Shown: in pieces, positions 25,804-36,753 of the stretch
Position numbering within the stretch: the stretch's first letter is position 1
Layout: each line of letters starts with the position of its first letter
Origin: Mycobacterium scrofulaceum
Lineage (GTDB): Bacteria > Actinomycetota > Actinomycetes > Mycobacteriales > Mycobacteriaceae
Length of the DNA stretch: 58,614 nucleotides
NCBI RefSeq assembly: GCF_002086735.1
Contig: NZ_MVIJ01000036.1
Location: forward strand, 1-58,614
Direction of reading: 5' to 3'
The notes under the pieces: generated by a model
Databases searched by the model: none
What the model saw: only the letters and a program-made list of their open reading frames with translations
Told to the model about the DNA's origin: nothing
Made by a program: the position numbers and the translations under genes

Positions 25804-26828
25804 CGGCGCACCTCCGCAATAGCCTGCACCAACAACGGCCACTCCCGGCGGACCGCGGCCCGCAGGTAGCGCTCGTCCAGGCCGACGAAGGTATCACAGC
25901 GGCGGATGGCAATCCCCTTGTCTTGCAGGGCGGTTCGGATCGACTCGGCATCCGGCATGCGGAACAGCACGAACGGGGCCCGGCCGTCGACCACCTCGGC
26001 GCCCACCGACGTCAGGCCGGCGGCCATCTCGGCGCGCAACTCCGCCAGCCGCACCGCACCGGCCGCAGCCTCGGCGACGGCCTGCCGGCCGCAGCACGCC
26101 GCGATGGCGGTCAGCTGCAGCGTGCCCACCGGCCAATGGGCCCGCTGGGCGGTCAGCCGGGCCAGCACCTCCGGCGAGCCCAGGGCATAACCCACCCGCA
26201 ATCCCGCCAGCGCCCACGTCTTGGTCAGGCTGCGCAGCACCAGCACGTCGGGCAGCGAATCACCGGCCAGCGAGTCCGGTTCGCCCGGAATCGAATCGGC
26301 GAACGCCTCGTCGACCACCAGGATCCGGCCGGGGCGGCGCAGCGCGAGGAGCTGATCGCGGGTGTGCACCACCGCGGTGGGATTGGTCGGGTTGCCGACC
26401 ACGACCAGGTCGGCGTCGTCGGGAACGGCCACCCCGTCCAGGCCGAACGGCGGTTCGAGGACGACCTGGTGCACGGGCACCCCGGCGGCGGTCAGCGCGT
26501 CCGCCGGCTCGGTGAACGACGGCGCGACGACCGCCGCCTTTGCGGGGCGCAGGTTGCTCAGCAGGGCGAACCCCTCGGCGGCCCCGGCCAGGGGCAGCAC
26601 CTCGTCGCGGGGCCGGCCGTGCCGCGCCCCGACGGCGTCCTGCGCCGCGCGCACGTCCCCGACGCTCGGGTAGTGCGCCAAATCCGGCAGCCGCGCGGCC
26701 AGCCGCCCCACCAGCCACTCGGTCGGTTGCGCGTGCCGGACGTTGACGGCGAAATCCAGCATCCCGGGTGCGACGGCCTGATCGCCGTGATAGCGCACCG
26801 CAGGCGGGCTCAGGTTCAGACTCGCCAT
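25800..26828 (-). CDS. cobC: CobC-type PLP-dependent aminotransferase/threonine-phosphate decarboxylase-like protein
   Basis: A 342-residue fold-type I PLP enzyme. The internal aldimine lysine is Lys203 in SLTKTWALAGLR, VGNPTNPT binds the cofactor, and ILVVDEAFADS holds the aspartate that contacts the pyridine nitrogen. It aligns with mycobacterial CobC, annotated for the aminopropanol arm of cobalamin synthesis. This fits with cobD nearby (28938-29882) and with the phosphatase domain at the end of its own operon. The ATG at 26828 begins MASLNLSPPAVRYHGD, matching the expected N-terminus. It is the first gene of a four-gene overlapping unit and is divergent from ptkA across 83 bp. Confidence 0.9.
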   Translation of the reverse strand: MASLNLSPPAVRYHGDQAVAPGMLDFAVNVRHAQPTEWLVGRLAARLPDLAHYPSVGDVRAAQDAVGARHGRPRDEVLPLAGAAEGFALLSNLRPAKAAVVAPSFTEPADALTAAGVPVHQVVLEPPFGLDGVAVPDDADLVVVGNPTNPTAVVHTRDQLLALRRPGRILVVDEAFADSIPGEPDSLAGDSLPDVLVLRSLTKTWALAGLRVGYALGSPEVLARLTAQRAHWPVGTLQLTAIAACCGRQAVAEAAAGAVRLAELRAEMAAGLTSVGAEVVDGRAPFVLFRMPDAESIRTALQDKGIAIRRCDTFVGLDERYLRAAVRREWPLLVQAIAEVRR

Positions 26829-26911
26829 CCGAGAAACACTAGTGGGCGACTTCGGGGCGTGACAGCGACACCGTCCCACCCGCCCGGGGCCCCATCGAGG
26901 ACAATGGTGAG

Positions 26912-27628
26912 GTGACAGGCACAACCTCGGCGGATCGCCCGGCCTCCGGCGCCGAAACGGCATCGTCGCGCACCACGGCGCAGCTGGTGATCTTCGACCT
27001 CGACGGCACGCTCACCGACTCCGCGGAGGGGATCGTGGCCAGCTTCCTGCACGCGCTCGAGCACGTCGGCGTCGCGGTGCCCGACGGTGATTTGGTGGCC
27101 CAGATCGTCGGCCCGCCGATGGACGACACCTTCCGCACCATGCTGGGCAGCGACGGCGCCGAGCAGGCGATCGCGGCCTTCCGCGCCGAATACGGCAGCC
27201 GGGGCTGGGCGATGAACACGCTGTTCGACGGCATCGAGCCGCTGCTTTCCGACCTGGAGGCCGCGGGCGTGCGGCTGGCCGTCGCCACCTCGAAGCTGGA
27301 GCCGACGGCGCGGCGCATCCTCGCCCATTTCGGGCTCGACCGGCATTTCGAGGTGATCGCCGGCGCCAGCCCCGACGGCTCGCGCAAGACCAAGGTCGAG
27401 GTGCTGGCGCACGCGCTGGAACAGTTGCGGCCGCTGCCCGAGCGGGTGCTCATGGTCGGCGACCGCAGCCACGACGTGCACGGCGCGGCCGCCCACGGCA
27501 TCGACACCGTGGTGGTGGGCTGGGGTTACGGGCGGGCCGACTTCCCCGACGGCGCGACGGCCGCCGGGACCACGGCGGTGACGCACGCCGCGACCGTCGA
27601 CGAACTGCGGGCGGTGCTCGGTGCCTGA
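26912..27628 (+). CDS. ptkA: HAD-family hydrolase, protein tyrosine kinase PtkA type
   Basis: A 238-residue HAD-fold protein. The nucleophile motif is FDLDGTLTDS (Asp29, Asp31), motif II is VATSK and motif IV is MVGDRSHD. The M. tuberculosis orthologue PtkA is reported as an unusual tyrosine kinase that phosphorylates the neighbouring phosphatase PtpA. By sequence alone the protein looks like a phosphoglycolate-phosphatase-type HAD enzyme. It lacks most of the long N-terminal extension of the M. tuberculosis protein (291 residues from memory). The GTG at 26912 is the only start ahead of the HAD domain free of an immediate stop. Its last eight bases overlap ptpA. Confidence 0.88.
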   Translation: MTGTTSADRPASGAETASSRTTAQLVIFDLDGTLTDSAEGIVASFLHALEHVGVAVPDGDLVAQIVGPPMDDTFRTMLGSDGAEQAIAAFRAEYGSRGWAMNTLFDGIEPLLSDLEAAGVRLAVATSKLEPTARRILAHFGLDRHFEVIAGASPDGSRKTKVEVLAHALEQLRPLPERVLMVGDRSHDVHGAAAHGIDTVVVGWGYGRADFPDGATAAGTTAVTHAATVDELRAVLGA

Positions 27629-28118
27629 GCGGGAGCAGTTGCACATCACGTTCGTCTGCACGGGGAACATCTGCCGGTCGGTGATGGCCGAGAAGATGTT
27701 CGCCGACCAGCTCCGGCGCCGCGGCCTGGCCGACGCCGTGCGGGTGAGCAGCGCCGGCACCGGCAACTGGCACGTCGGCCAATGCGCCGACGACCGGGCG
27801 ACCGACGTCCTGCGCGCCCACGGCTACTCCACCGAACACCGCGCCGCGCAGGTCGACGCCGACCACCTGGCGGCCGACCTGGTGGTGGCGTTGGGCCGCA
27901 ACCATCTTCGGATGCTGCGCCAGCTTGGGGTCGACGAGGAGCGGGTGCGGATGTTGCGGTCCTTCGACCCGCGTTCGGGCGCCCACGCCCTCGACGTCGA
28001 GGACCCCTACTACGGCGACGCGCGGGACTTCGAGGACGTCTTCACCGTCATCGAGGCCTCGCTGCCCGGCCTGCACGACTGGGTCGACGATCGGCTCGGC
28101 CGGAACGGATCCGGTTGA
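27621..28118 (+). CDS. ptpA: Low molecular weight protein tyrosine phosphatase PtpA
   Basis: A 165-residue LMW-PTP. The phosphate-binding loop CTGNICRS (Cys13 nucleophile, Arg19) lies at the N-terminus, and the general acid is Asp128 in DPYYGD, whose two tyrosines (130, 131) are the ones phosphorylated by PtkA in M. tuberculosis. In pathogenic species PtpA is secreted into macrophages and blocks phagosome acidification; whether that applies here depends on the species. The GTG start lies within the end of ptkA (8-bp overlap), so the pair is translationally coupled. Confidence 0.96.
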   Translation: MPEREQLHITFVCTGNICRSVMAEKMFADQLRRRGLADAVRVSSAGTGNWHVGQCADDRATDVLRAHGYSTEHRAAQVDADHLAADLVVALGRNHLRMLRQLGVDEERVRMLRSFDPRSGAHALDVEDPYYGDARDFEDVFTVIEASLPGLHDWVDDRLGRNGSG

Positions 28119-28119
28119 C

Positions 28120-28956
28120 ATGCGTCGGCTGGCGTTTCTGCTGCGGCCCGGCTGGATAGCCCTGGGCCTGGTGGTCGTCGCCTTCACCTACCTGTGCTTC
28201 ACGGTGCTGGCGCCCTGGCAGCTGGGCAAGCACAACCGGACGTCGCGGGAGAACCGGCAGATCGAGTACTCCCTCAACACCGCGCCGGTACCACTGAAAT
28301 CTTTGTTGCCGCAGCAGGATTCCTCGGCCCCGGATGCGCAGTGGCGCCGCGTCACGGCCAGCGGGCATTACCTGCCGGATGTTCAGGTGCTGGCCCGGCT
28401 GCGGGTGATCGAGGGCAAGCCGGCGTTCGAGGTGCTGGCACCCTTCGTCGTCGACGGCGGGCCCACCGTCCTGGTCGACCGGGGGTACGTCCGGCCCGAG
28501 CAGGGCTCCCACGTCCCGCCGATCCCCCGCCCGCCCGGGGACACCGTCACCGTCACCGCGCGGCTGCGCGATTCCGAGGCCGTCGCCACGGGCAGGGCCC
28601 CCCTCACCGAAGATGGCGCGCTGCAGGTGTATTCGATCAACACCGGTCAGGTGTCGGCGCTCACCAAGGTCCCGCTCGCCGGGTCGTATCTGCAGTTGAC
28701 CGAGGACCAGCCCGGCGGGCTCGGCGTCATCGGCGTGCCGCACCTGGACGCCGGGCCGTTCCTGTCGTACGGCATCCAATGGATTTCCTTCGGCATCGTC
28801 GCCCCGCTGGGCCTGGGCTACTTCGTGTATTCCGAGATCCGCGCCCGCCGCCGGGAGAAGGAGCAGCAGGCCGGGACCGCCGCCACCCCGGAAGCGCCGG
28901 AGCGCCCGAAGACCGTGGAGGCCAAACTCGCCGACCGCTACGGCCGCCACCGGTAG
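28120..28956 (+). CDS. SURF1 family protein (cytochrome oxidase assembly factor)
   Basis: A 278-residue membrane protein with the SURF1 layout. One transmembrane helix is near the N-terminus (residues 11-30, GWIALGLVVVAFTYLCFTVL) and another near the C-terminus (about 216-238). Between them is an extracytoplasmic domain containing QWRRVTASGHYLPD and TVLVDRGYVRPE. SURF1 proteins help insert heme A into subunit I of aa3 cytochrome oxidase. The ATG at 28120 follows the ptpA stop by one base, so it is part of the ptkA-ptpA unit. The last 19 bp overlap the 3' end of the convergent cobD. A charged cytosolic tail (ARRREKEQQ...) ends the protein. Confidence 0.9.
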   Translation: MRRLAFLLRPGWIALGLVVVAFTYLCFTVLAPWQLGKHNRTSRENRQIEYSLNTAPVPLKSLLPQQDSSAPDAQWRRVTASGHYLPDVQVLARLRVIEGKPAFEVLAPFVVDGGPTVLVDRGYVRPEQGSHVPPIPRPPGDTVTVTARLRDSEAVATGRAPLTEDGALQVYSINTGQVSALTKVPLAGSYLQLTEDQPGGLGVIGVPHLDAGPFLSYGIQWISFGIVAPLGLGYFVYSEIRARRREKEQQAGTAATPEAPERPKTVEAKLADRYGRHR

Positions 28957-29882
28957 GCCACCAGCCCCGCCAGCACCGCCGTCCCCGCCTGCACGGTGCG
29001 CGACAGGGCGACGGCGCGGCGCAGGTCGGTCACCGTCGGCTCGTGACCGTCGCCCAGCGTGGGCCGGATCTGCAACTCGTGCCGGTATTGGGTGGGCCCG
29101 CCGAGCCGCACCCCCAGCGCCCCGGCGAAGGCCGCCTCCACCACGCCGGCGTTGGGGCTGGGGTGGCGGGTGGCGTCACGGCGCCAGGCGCGCAGCGCAC
29201 CCGCGGGTGACCCGCTGACCAACGGCGCGCACAGCACCACCAGCGCCGCCGTCACCCGCGCCGCCCCGTAGTTCGCCGCGTCGTCCAATCTCGCCGCTGC
29301 CCAACCGAATCGGGCATAGCGCTCGGAGCGGTAGCCGATCATCGAGTCCAGCGTGTTGATCGCGCGGTAGGCCAGCACCCCGGGCGCCCCGCCCACGGCG
29401 GCGCACAACAGCGGCGCCACCTCGGCGTCGGACGTGTTTTCCGCGACCGATTCCAGCGACGCGCGCGCCAGGCCGGCGCCGTCCAGCCAGGCCGGGTCGC
29501 GCCCGCACAGTGAAGGCAGCAGCCGGCGCGCGGCCTCGACGTCGCCGCCCTCCAACAGTTCCGCCATCTCCAAGCCGGTGCTTACCAACGAGGTTCCGCC
29601 CACCGACACCCAGGTGGCCCCCGCCGTGGTCGCGATCGACCACGGCCACCCGCCGCGGTCGGCGGTGCGTTGCAGCGCGGACCCGAGCAAGCTCAAGGCC
29701 CCGACCAGCACGGCGACGTGCACGACCCCCGCAGCCCTGCTGTCGCGGTAGGTCACGCGTTCGACGGCGGCAGCGGCCCGGCCGAACGCCGCGACCGGAT
29801 GTCCCCGCACCGGGTCGCCCAGCACGACGTCGGCCAGGTAGCCGGCCAGCACGCCGGCGAGCCGGGTCCGCGTCGCCACCAC
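28938..29882 (-). CDS. cobD: Cobalamin biosynthesis protein CobD (adenosylcobinamide-phosphate synthase, CbiB type)
   Basis: A 314-residue polytopic membrane protein of the CobD/CbiB family, which attaches the aminopropanol arm to adenosylcobyric acid. It begins with the characteristic AGYLADVVLGDPVRGHPVAAFGR. It also has SVAENTSDAEVAPLLCAAVGG and AYRAINTLDSMIGYRSERY, the most conserved blocks of the family. Four or more hydrophobic segments are visible. The start is GTG at 29882 (two adjacent GTG codons). It faces the SURF1 gene tail to tail with a 19-bp overlap. Its upstream side is 35 bp from the divergent MpaB-family gene. Confidence 0.95.
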   Translation of the reverse strand: MVATRTRLAGVLAGYLADVVLGDPVRGHPVAAFGRAAAAVERVTYRDSRAAGVVHVAVLVGALSLLGSALQRTADRGGWPWSIATTAGATWVSVGGTSLVSTGLEMAELLEGGDVEAARRLLPSLCGRDPAWLDGAGLARASLESVAENTSDAEVAPLLCAAVGGAPGVLAYRAINTLDSMIGYRSERYARFGWAAARLDDAANYGAARVTAALVVLCAPLVSGSPAGALRAWRRDATRHPSPNAGVVEAAFAGALGVRLGGPTQYRHELQIRPTLGDGHEPTVTDLRRAVALSRTVQAGTAVLAGLVAYRWRP

Positions 29883-29917
29883 CCCGGCAGCGTCTCACAC
29901 GTGGTTCACTCGACGAC

Positions 29918-30748
29918 ATGGCGTCGTCCGCGATGAAGCGCCCCGCGACCCGGGTCGCCGACCTGCTGAACCCGGCGGCACTGTTGCTCCCGGCCGCGAA
30001 CGTGATCATGCAGCTGTCCCTGCCCGGCGTCGGGTATGGCGTGCTGGAAAGCCCGGTGGACAGCGGCAACGTCTACAAGCATCCCTTCAAGCGGGCGCGC
30101 ACCACCGGCACCTACCTCGCGGTCGCCACCATCGGGACCGAGTCCGACCGCGCGCTGATCCGCGGCGCCGTGGACGCCGTCCACCGGCAGGTCCGGTCCA
30201 CGTCGTCAAGCCCGATGTCCTACAACGCCTTCGACCCCAAGCTGCAGCTGTGGGTGGCCGCGTGCCTGTACCGCTATTTCGTCGACCAGCACGAGTTCCT
30301 GCACGGGCCGCTGGACGGCGCCGCCGCCGACGCCGTCTACCTGGACGCCAGGCGGCTGGGCACCACGCTGCAGGTACCCGAAGGGATGTGGCCGCCGGAC
30401 CGGGCGGCGTTCGACGAGTACTGGAAGCGCACGCTCGACGAACTGCGCATCGACCCGCCGGTGCGCGAGCACCTGCGCGGGGTGGCATCGCTGGCGTTCC
30501 TGCCGAAGCCGTTGCAGGTGCCGGCCGGGCCGTTCAACCTGTTCGCGACGACGGGGTTTTTGGCGCCGGAGTTTCGCGCGCTGATGCGGCTGGACTGGTC
30601 GGCGGCCCAACAACGCCGGTTCGGGTGGCTGCTGTCCGCGCTGCGGCTGGCCGACCTCTTCCTCCCACACGGAATCTGGATCCTCAGCTATCGGATATAC
30701 CTGTGGGACATGCGTTTTCGGGCGCGACGCGGCTGGCGGATCGTCTAG
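29918..30748 (+). CDS. Oxygenase MpaB family protein (DUF2236, Rv2237-like)
   Basis: A 276-residue protein of the DUF2236/MpaB family, heme-dependent oxygenase relatives (latex clearing protein and fungal MpaB). Conserved family segments are seen: a GVGYGV-ESPVD region, GTYLAVATIGTESDR, the YNAFDPKLQLWVAACLYRYF block and a terminal RLADLFLPHGIW helix. The substrate is unknown. The ATG at 29918 has no strong ribosome-binding site, and with only 35 bp to the divergent cobD start a leaderless transcript is possible. Its TAG stop overlaps the stop of the convergent epoxide hydrolase (CTAG). Confidence 0.82.
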   Translation: MASSAMKRPATRVADLLNPAALLLPAANVIMQLSLPGVGYGVLESPVDSGNVYKHPFKRARTTGTYLAVATIGTESDRALIRGAVDAVHRQVRSTSSSPMSYNAFDPKLQLWVAACLYRYFVDQHEFLHGPLDGAAADAVYLDARRLGTTLQVPEGMWPPDRAAFDEYWKRTLDELRIDPPVREHLRGVASLAFLPKPLQVPAGPFNLFATTGFLAPEFRALMRLDWSAAQQRRFGWLLSALRLADLFLPHGIWILSYRIYLWDMRFRARRGWRIV

Positions 30749-31878
30749 CGCACCGTCGCGAAGAACGCGCGGACGTCCTCGACGAACAACTCGGGTTGTT
30801 CGAAAGCGGCGAAGTGCCCGCCGCGTTCCATGGGCGTCCAGCGGGTGATGTTGTAGACCGGCTCGCACCAGCTTCTGGGCGCCTTCAGCAGCTCGCCCGG
30901 GAAAGCCGCCACCCCCGTGGGCATTTCGACCCGGTCCAGCTGCCCCCACACCCTGAAGCTCTCCCAGTACAGCCGGGCCGAGGACGCGCCGGTGTTGGTC
31001 ACCCAATAGACCATCACGTTGTCCAGCAGCTCGTCGCGGGTGAACACGTTCTCCGGATGCCCGTCGCAGTCGGCCCACGCCCAGAACTTCTCGACGATCC
31101 ACGCCAGTTGCCCCACCGGCGAATCGGCCAGCCCGTAGCCCAGGGTCTGGGGCCGGGTGGACTGCTGCTTGGGATAGCCGGTGCCCCACTTGCGGTGCTC
31201 GGCCATCGCGGCCATCGCCCGCTGCTCCTCGTCCGTCGGGTTCTGCAGCGACTCCGGGGTGGGCCGCCCGATCGGCATGTTGAGGTGGATCCCCGCGCAG
31301 TGGCCCCCGTTTCGGCCGATCTGGGTGGTCACGGCGGCGCCCCAGTCGCCGCCCTGGGCGCCGTAGCGCTCGTAGCCCAGGCGCAGCATCAGCGTCTCCC
31401 AGGCCGCCGCGACCCTCTCCACACCCCAGCCCGTGCGGGCGGGCTTCCCGGAGAAGCCGTACCCCGGCAGCGACGGGCAGACCACGTGGAAGGCGTCCTC
31501 GGCGCGGCCGGACGCCGGGTTGGTCAGCGGCTCGATCACCTTGTGGAACTCCACGATCGAGCCGGGCCAGCCGTGGGTGATCAGCAACGGGAAGGCGTCG
31601 TCGTGCGGCGAGCGCTGGTGGATGAGGTGGATGTCGAGGCCGTCGATCTCGGTGACGTACTGGTCGAAGCGGTTGAGCGCGGCCTCACGGGAACGCCAGT
31701 CGTATTCGTCGGCCCAGTAGCCGGCCAGCTCGCGGGTGTAGGCCAGCGGCATGCCCTGGCTCCAGTCGTCCACGCATTCGGCTTCCGGCCAGCGGGTGCG
31801 CGCCAATCGCGCCCGCAGGTCTTCCAGGACGTCGTCGGGGACGTCGATGCGAAACGGCTCCACGGGTTGCTCGCTCAC
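30745..31878 (-). CDS. Epoxide hydrolase with EHN domain
   Basis: A 377-residue alpha/beta hydrolase of the microsomal-type epoxide hydrolase group. An N-terminal EHN domain (residues 1-110, with VEPFRIDVPDDVLEDLRARL) precedes the catalytic core. HGWPGS (102-107) forms the oxyanion region, the nucleophile is Asp178 in QGGDWGAAV, and the histidine is in the terminal ERGGHFAAFEQPE. It would hydrolyse epoxides to diols. Several such genes exist in mycobacteria; the natural substrate is unknown. It lies between the Rv2237- and ahpE-type genes, where I do not recall one in M. tuberculosis. It is transcribed toward, and overlaps by four bases, the MpaB-family gene. Confidence 0.9.
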   Translation of the reverse strand: MSEQPVEPFRIDVPDDVLEDLRARLARTRWPEAECVDDWSQGMPLAYTRELAGYWADEYDWRSREAALNRFDQYVTEIDGLDIHLIHQRSPHDDAFPLLITHGWPGSIVEFHKVIEPLTNPASGRAEDAFHVVCPSLPGYGFSGKPARTGWGVERVAAAWETLMLRLGYERYGAQGGDWGAAVTTQIGRNGGHCAGIHLNMPIGRPTPESLQNPTDEEQRAMAAMAEHRKWGTGYPKQQSTRPQTLGYGLADSPVGQLAWIVEKFWAWADCDGHPENVFTRDELLDNVMVYWVTNTGASSARLYWESFRVWGQLDRVEMPTGVAAFPGELLKAPRSWCEPVYNITRWTPMERGGHFAAFEQPELFVEDVRAFFATVR

Positions 31879-31959
31879 CCGGCGAGCGTAACGCCAGCGT
31901 GAAAATCGGGGTCGAGAGTCGCGCTGGCGTGACGCTCGCGCAGGCCCGGGATCGGTCGG

Positions 31960-32031
31960 TGGGCGCGGACGGTATCGAACCGCCGACCGCTGGTGTGTAA
32001 AACCAGAGCTCTACCACTGAGCTACGCGCCC
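31960..32031 (-). tRNA. tRNA-Val (anticodon UAC)
   Basis: A complete 72-nt cloverleaf on the minus strand: acceptor stem GGGCGCG/CGCGCCC, D-arm GCTC/GAGC, anticodon stem CTGGT/ACCAG around the loop TTTACAC (anticodon TAC), and T-arm GGCGG/CCGTC with a G-T pair and the loop TTCGATA. The discriminator base is A. A full 3' CCA is not encoded, since the following bases are CCG. It reads GUA and, by wobble, other valine codons. It lies 46 bp downstream of ahpE on the same strand. Confidence 0.97.
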
Positions 32032-32077
32032 GTGCCCGAGGCAGGCTACACGCACAACGCCCGGGTACCCAAAAATT

Positions 32078-32539
32078 TCAGCCCCGCAAAGCCGCCAGCG
32101 CGTCGACCCACAGCCGCTGGTTGCGGGATTCGCCGGGCTGTTTGCACTCGGCGAACCGGATGACGCCGGACCGGTCGATGACGAACGTGCCGCGGTTGGG
32201 GTAGCCGGCGTCGTCGTTGAACACGCCGTAGGCCTGGCTGACCTCGCCGTGCGGCCAGAAATCCGACAGCACCGGGAAGGTGAACCCGCTCTCCAGCGAC
32301 CAGATGCGGTGGGTGGGCGGCGGCCCCACCGAGATGGCCAGCGCCGCGCTCTCGTCGTTCTCGAAATCGGGCAGGTGATCGCGCAGCTGATCCAGCTCGC
32401 CCTGGCAGATGCCGGTGAAGGCCAGCGGAAAGAACACCAGCAGGACGTTCTTGGTTCCGCGGTAGGAGCTCAGGGTGACCCGCTGTTGGTTCTGGTCGCG
32501 CAGTGTGAAGTCCGGGGCGGTGGCGCCGACGGGCAGCAT
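32078..32539 (-). CDS. ahpE: Peroxiredoxin AhpE (1-Cys type)
   Basis: A 153-residue peroxiredoxin, exactly the length of M. tuberculosis AhpE, which reduces peroxides and peroxynitrite using mycothiol/mycoredoxin. The peroxidatic Cys45 lies in PLAFTGICQGE, with the supporting Thr at position 42, and an arginine in THRIWSLESG. A second cysteine is present at residue 132 (FAECKQPGE), where I recall methionine in M. tuberculosis; its role, if any, is unknown. The ATG at 32539 shares its A with the upstream TGA stop (TGATG), implying coupling to the DUF3052 gene. Confidence 0.95.
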   Translation of the reverse strand: MLPVGATAPDFTLRDQNQQRVTLSSYRGTKNVLLVFFPLAFTGICQGELDQLRDHLPDFENDESAALAISVGPPPTHRIWSLESGFTFPVLSDFWPHGEVSQAYGVFNDDAGYPNRGTFVIDRSGVIRFAECKQPGESRNQRLWVDALAALRG

Positions 32540-32961
32540 CAACGCTTCCCGGTCCGGGACTTCGGCTGCACCAACCGGCTGGCGCTCCAGTCGCCCAAAT
32601 TGACCGACGACGTCGGCATCAGGCCGGCGGTGGGGGCCGCCTCGGCGATCTCGGCCGGCAGCACGTGGCCGGGCTTGCCGGTCTTGGGCGTCAGCACCCA
32701 GATCACGCCGTCTTCGGCCAGCGGGCCGATCGCGTCCATCAGGGTGTCCACCAGGTCGCCGTCCCCGTCGCGCCACCACAGCAGCACGACGTCGACCACC
32801 TCGTCGGTGTCCTCGTCGAGCAACTCAGCGCCGCACGCTTCCTCGACGTCAGCGCGGATTTCGTCGTCGGCGTCCTCGTCCCAGCCCCATTCCTGGACGA
32901 CTTGGTCTCGTTGGATGCCCAGTTTGCGAGCGTAGCTCGAGGCGTGATCCGCCGCGACCAC
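32539..32961 (-). CDS. DUF3052 family protein (Rv2239c-like)
   Basis: A 140-residue acidic protein of the actinobacterial DUF3052 family, function unknown. It contains YARKLGIQRDQVVQEWGWDED, a run of acidic residues, VVLLWWRDGDGDLVDTLMDA and VIWVLTPKTGKPGHV, a layout that could bind nucleotide or another protein. The start is set at GTG 32961, because an AAGGAGG sequence ends seven bases before it; the in-frame ATG at 32979 would place that sequence inside the coding region. It is translated just ahead of ahpE with a one-base stop/start overlap, and a link to redox control is possible but unproven. Confidence 0.85.
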   Translation of the reverse strand: MVAADHASSYARKLGIQRDQVVQEWGWDEDADDEIRADVEEACGAELLDEDTDEVVDVVLLWWRDGDGDLVDTLMDAIGPLAEDGVIWVLTPKTGKPGHVLPAEIAEAAPTAGLMPTSSVNLGDWSASRLVQPKSRTGKR

Positions 32962-33064
32962 CGTGGAGCCTCCTTGCATTTGTCCGCAAGCTATCTGCGC
33001 CGTGCGATGGGGATTATCGTCGCACAGCCGCAACCGCGTCGACACCCGCGCCTCACGAGGCGCC

Positions 33065-33646
33065 TCAGAAAGACGCCAGACAGAGTTTCAGCGCCTTCGT
33101 CTTGGCGTCGTTGAGCCGGTCCACCCGCCGATTGAACTCCCCCGTCGCCGCGTGGGTGCCGATGGCGTTGGCCACCGCGCGGGCCGCGTCGATGTACGCG
33201 TTGAACGCGTCTTTCAGCGGCTGGGACAGCGCGTCGTTGAAGCTGTTGCCCACCGTGTCGGCACTGCTGTTCAGCGCGTCGATGGCGGGACCTTCGGTGG
33301 GGCCGGTGTTGCGGCCCGCGTTGAACGCGCCGACGAAGACGTTCACCTTGTCGATCGCGTCCTTGCTGGACGTGGCCAGCGTGTCGCAGGAGCTGCGCAC
33401 CGCCCGGGTGGTCAGCGACTGTTGCCGCTGGGATTCACGGACCCGTGACGTCGCCACCGACGCGGACACCGACGCGGACACCGACTGCCGGTAGGCCGGG
33501 GCCACCTGGGTGTCGGGCGTGGCGGTGCCGTTGGTGACGGTGGTACACCCCACGATCCCCATCAGCATGGCCGCGATACATCCGAGCGCCAGAGCGCCTC
33601 GCCTGGGGAAGCTCCCCGCAAGGACGGCACGCCATCCGATGAGCAC
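33065..33646 (-). CDS. Putative lipoprotein (Rv2240c-like)
   Basis: A 193-residue protein with an N-terminal signal (residues about 15-33) ending in a lipobox-like GIVGC; Cys34 would be lipid-modified and the protein held in the envelope. After a Ser/Val/Ala-rich linker (SVSASVSASVATS) comes an all-helical domain of about 120 residues with two cysteines (SSCDTL and KLCLASF) that could pair. No enzymatic motif is recognised. It is transcribed toward the DUF3052/ahpE pair, with about 100 bp between, and divergently from aceE across 185 bp. Position and type match the M. tuberculosis hypothetical gene between Rv2239c and aceE. Confidence 0.75.
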   Translation of the reverse strand: MLIGWRAVLAGSFPRRGALALGCIAAMLMGIVGCTTVTNGTATPDTQVAPAYRQSVSASVSASVATSRVRESQRQQSLTTRAVRSSCDTLATSSKDAIDKVNVFVGAFNAGRNTGPTEGPAIDALNSSADTVGNSFNDALSQPLKDAFNAYIDAARAVANAIGTHAATGEFNRRVDRLNDAKTKALKLCLASF

Positions 33647-33831
33647 GGCTCATGACGTTACCGGGTGGCCTCCCCGACCGTTCCGCTACGCACGAGTTCG
33701 TGTCCGCCGGGTGAACCCGTATCGGCTACCCGACGTCGGCTGGCCCCGCGAAACGCCGGTGCGGCACGATAGAGGGAGACGGTGCACAGCACCCCGAGGG
33801 CACAAGCCCCGCCAACTACAGGAGCAGTGCG

Positions 33832-36621
<2,790 letters not shown>

Positions 36622-36753
36622 GCGGGCGTGCGCCCCCGCCAGCGCCCAGCCAGCCGGGCGCTGCACCACGAGTGCACGGCCAGCAGGGCCATGGCGCCTA
36701 AAGCGGCCCACCGCCTTGGCGGATACATCCAAAATGTGGCGTAGGTTTTAGGG

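Noticed and set aside
31879..32077. A protein-coding frame over the tRNA-Val region.
   Set aside because: The cloverleaf is complete, and the frame has no ribosome-binding site or family.
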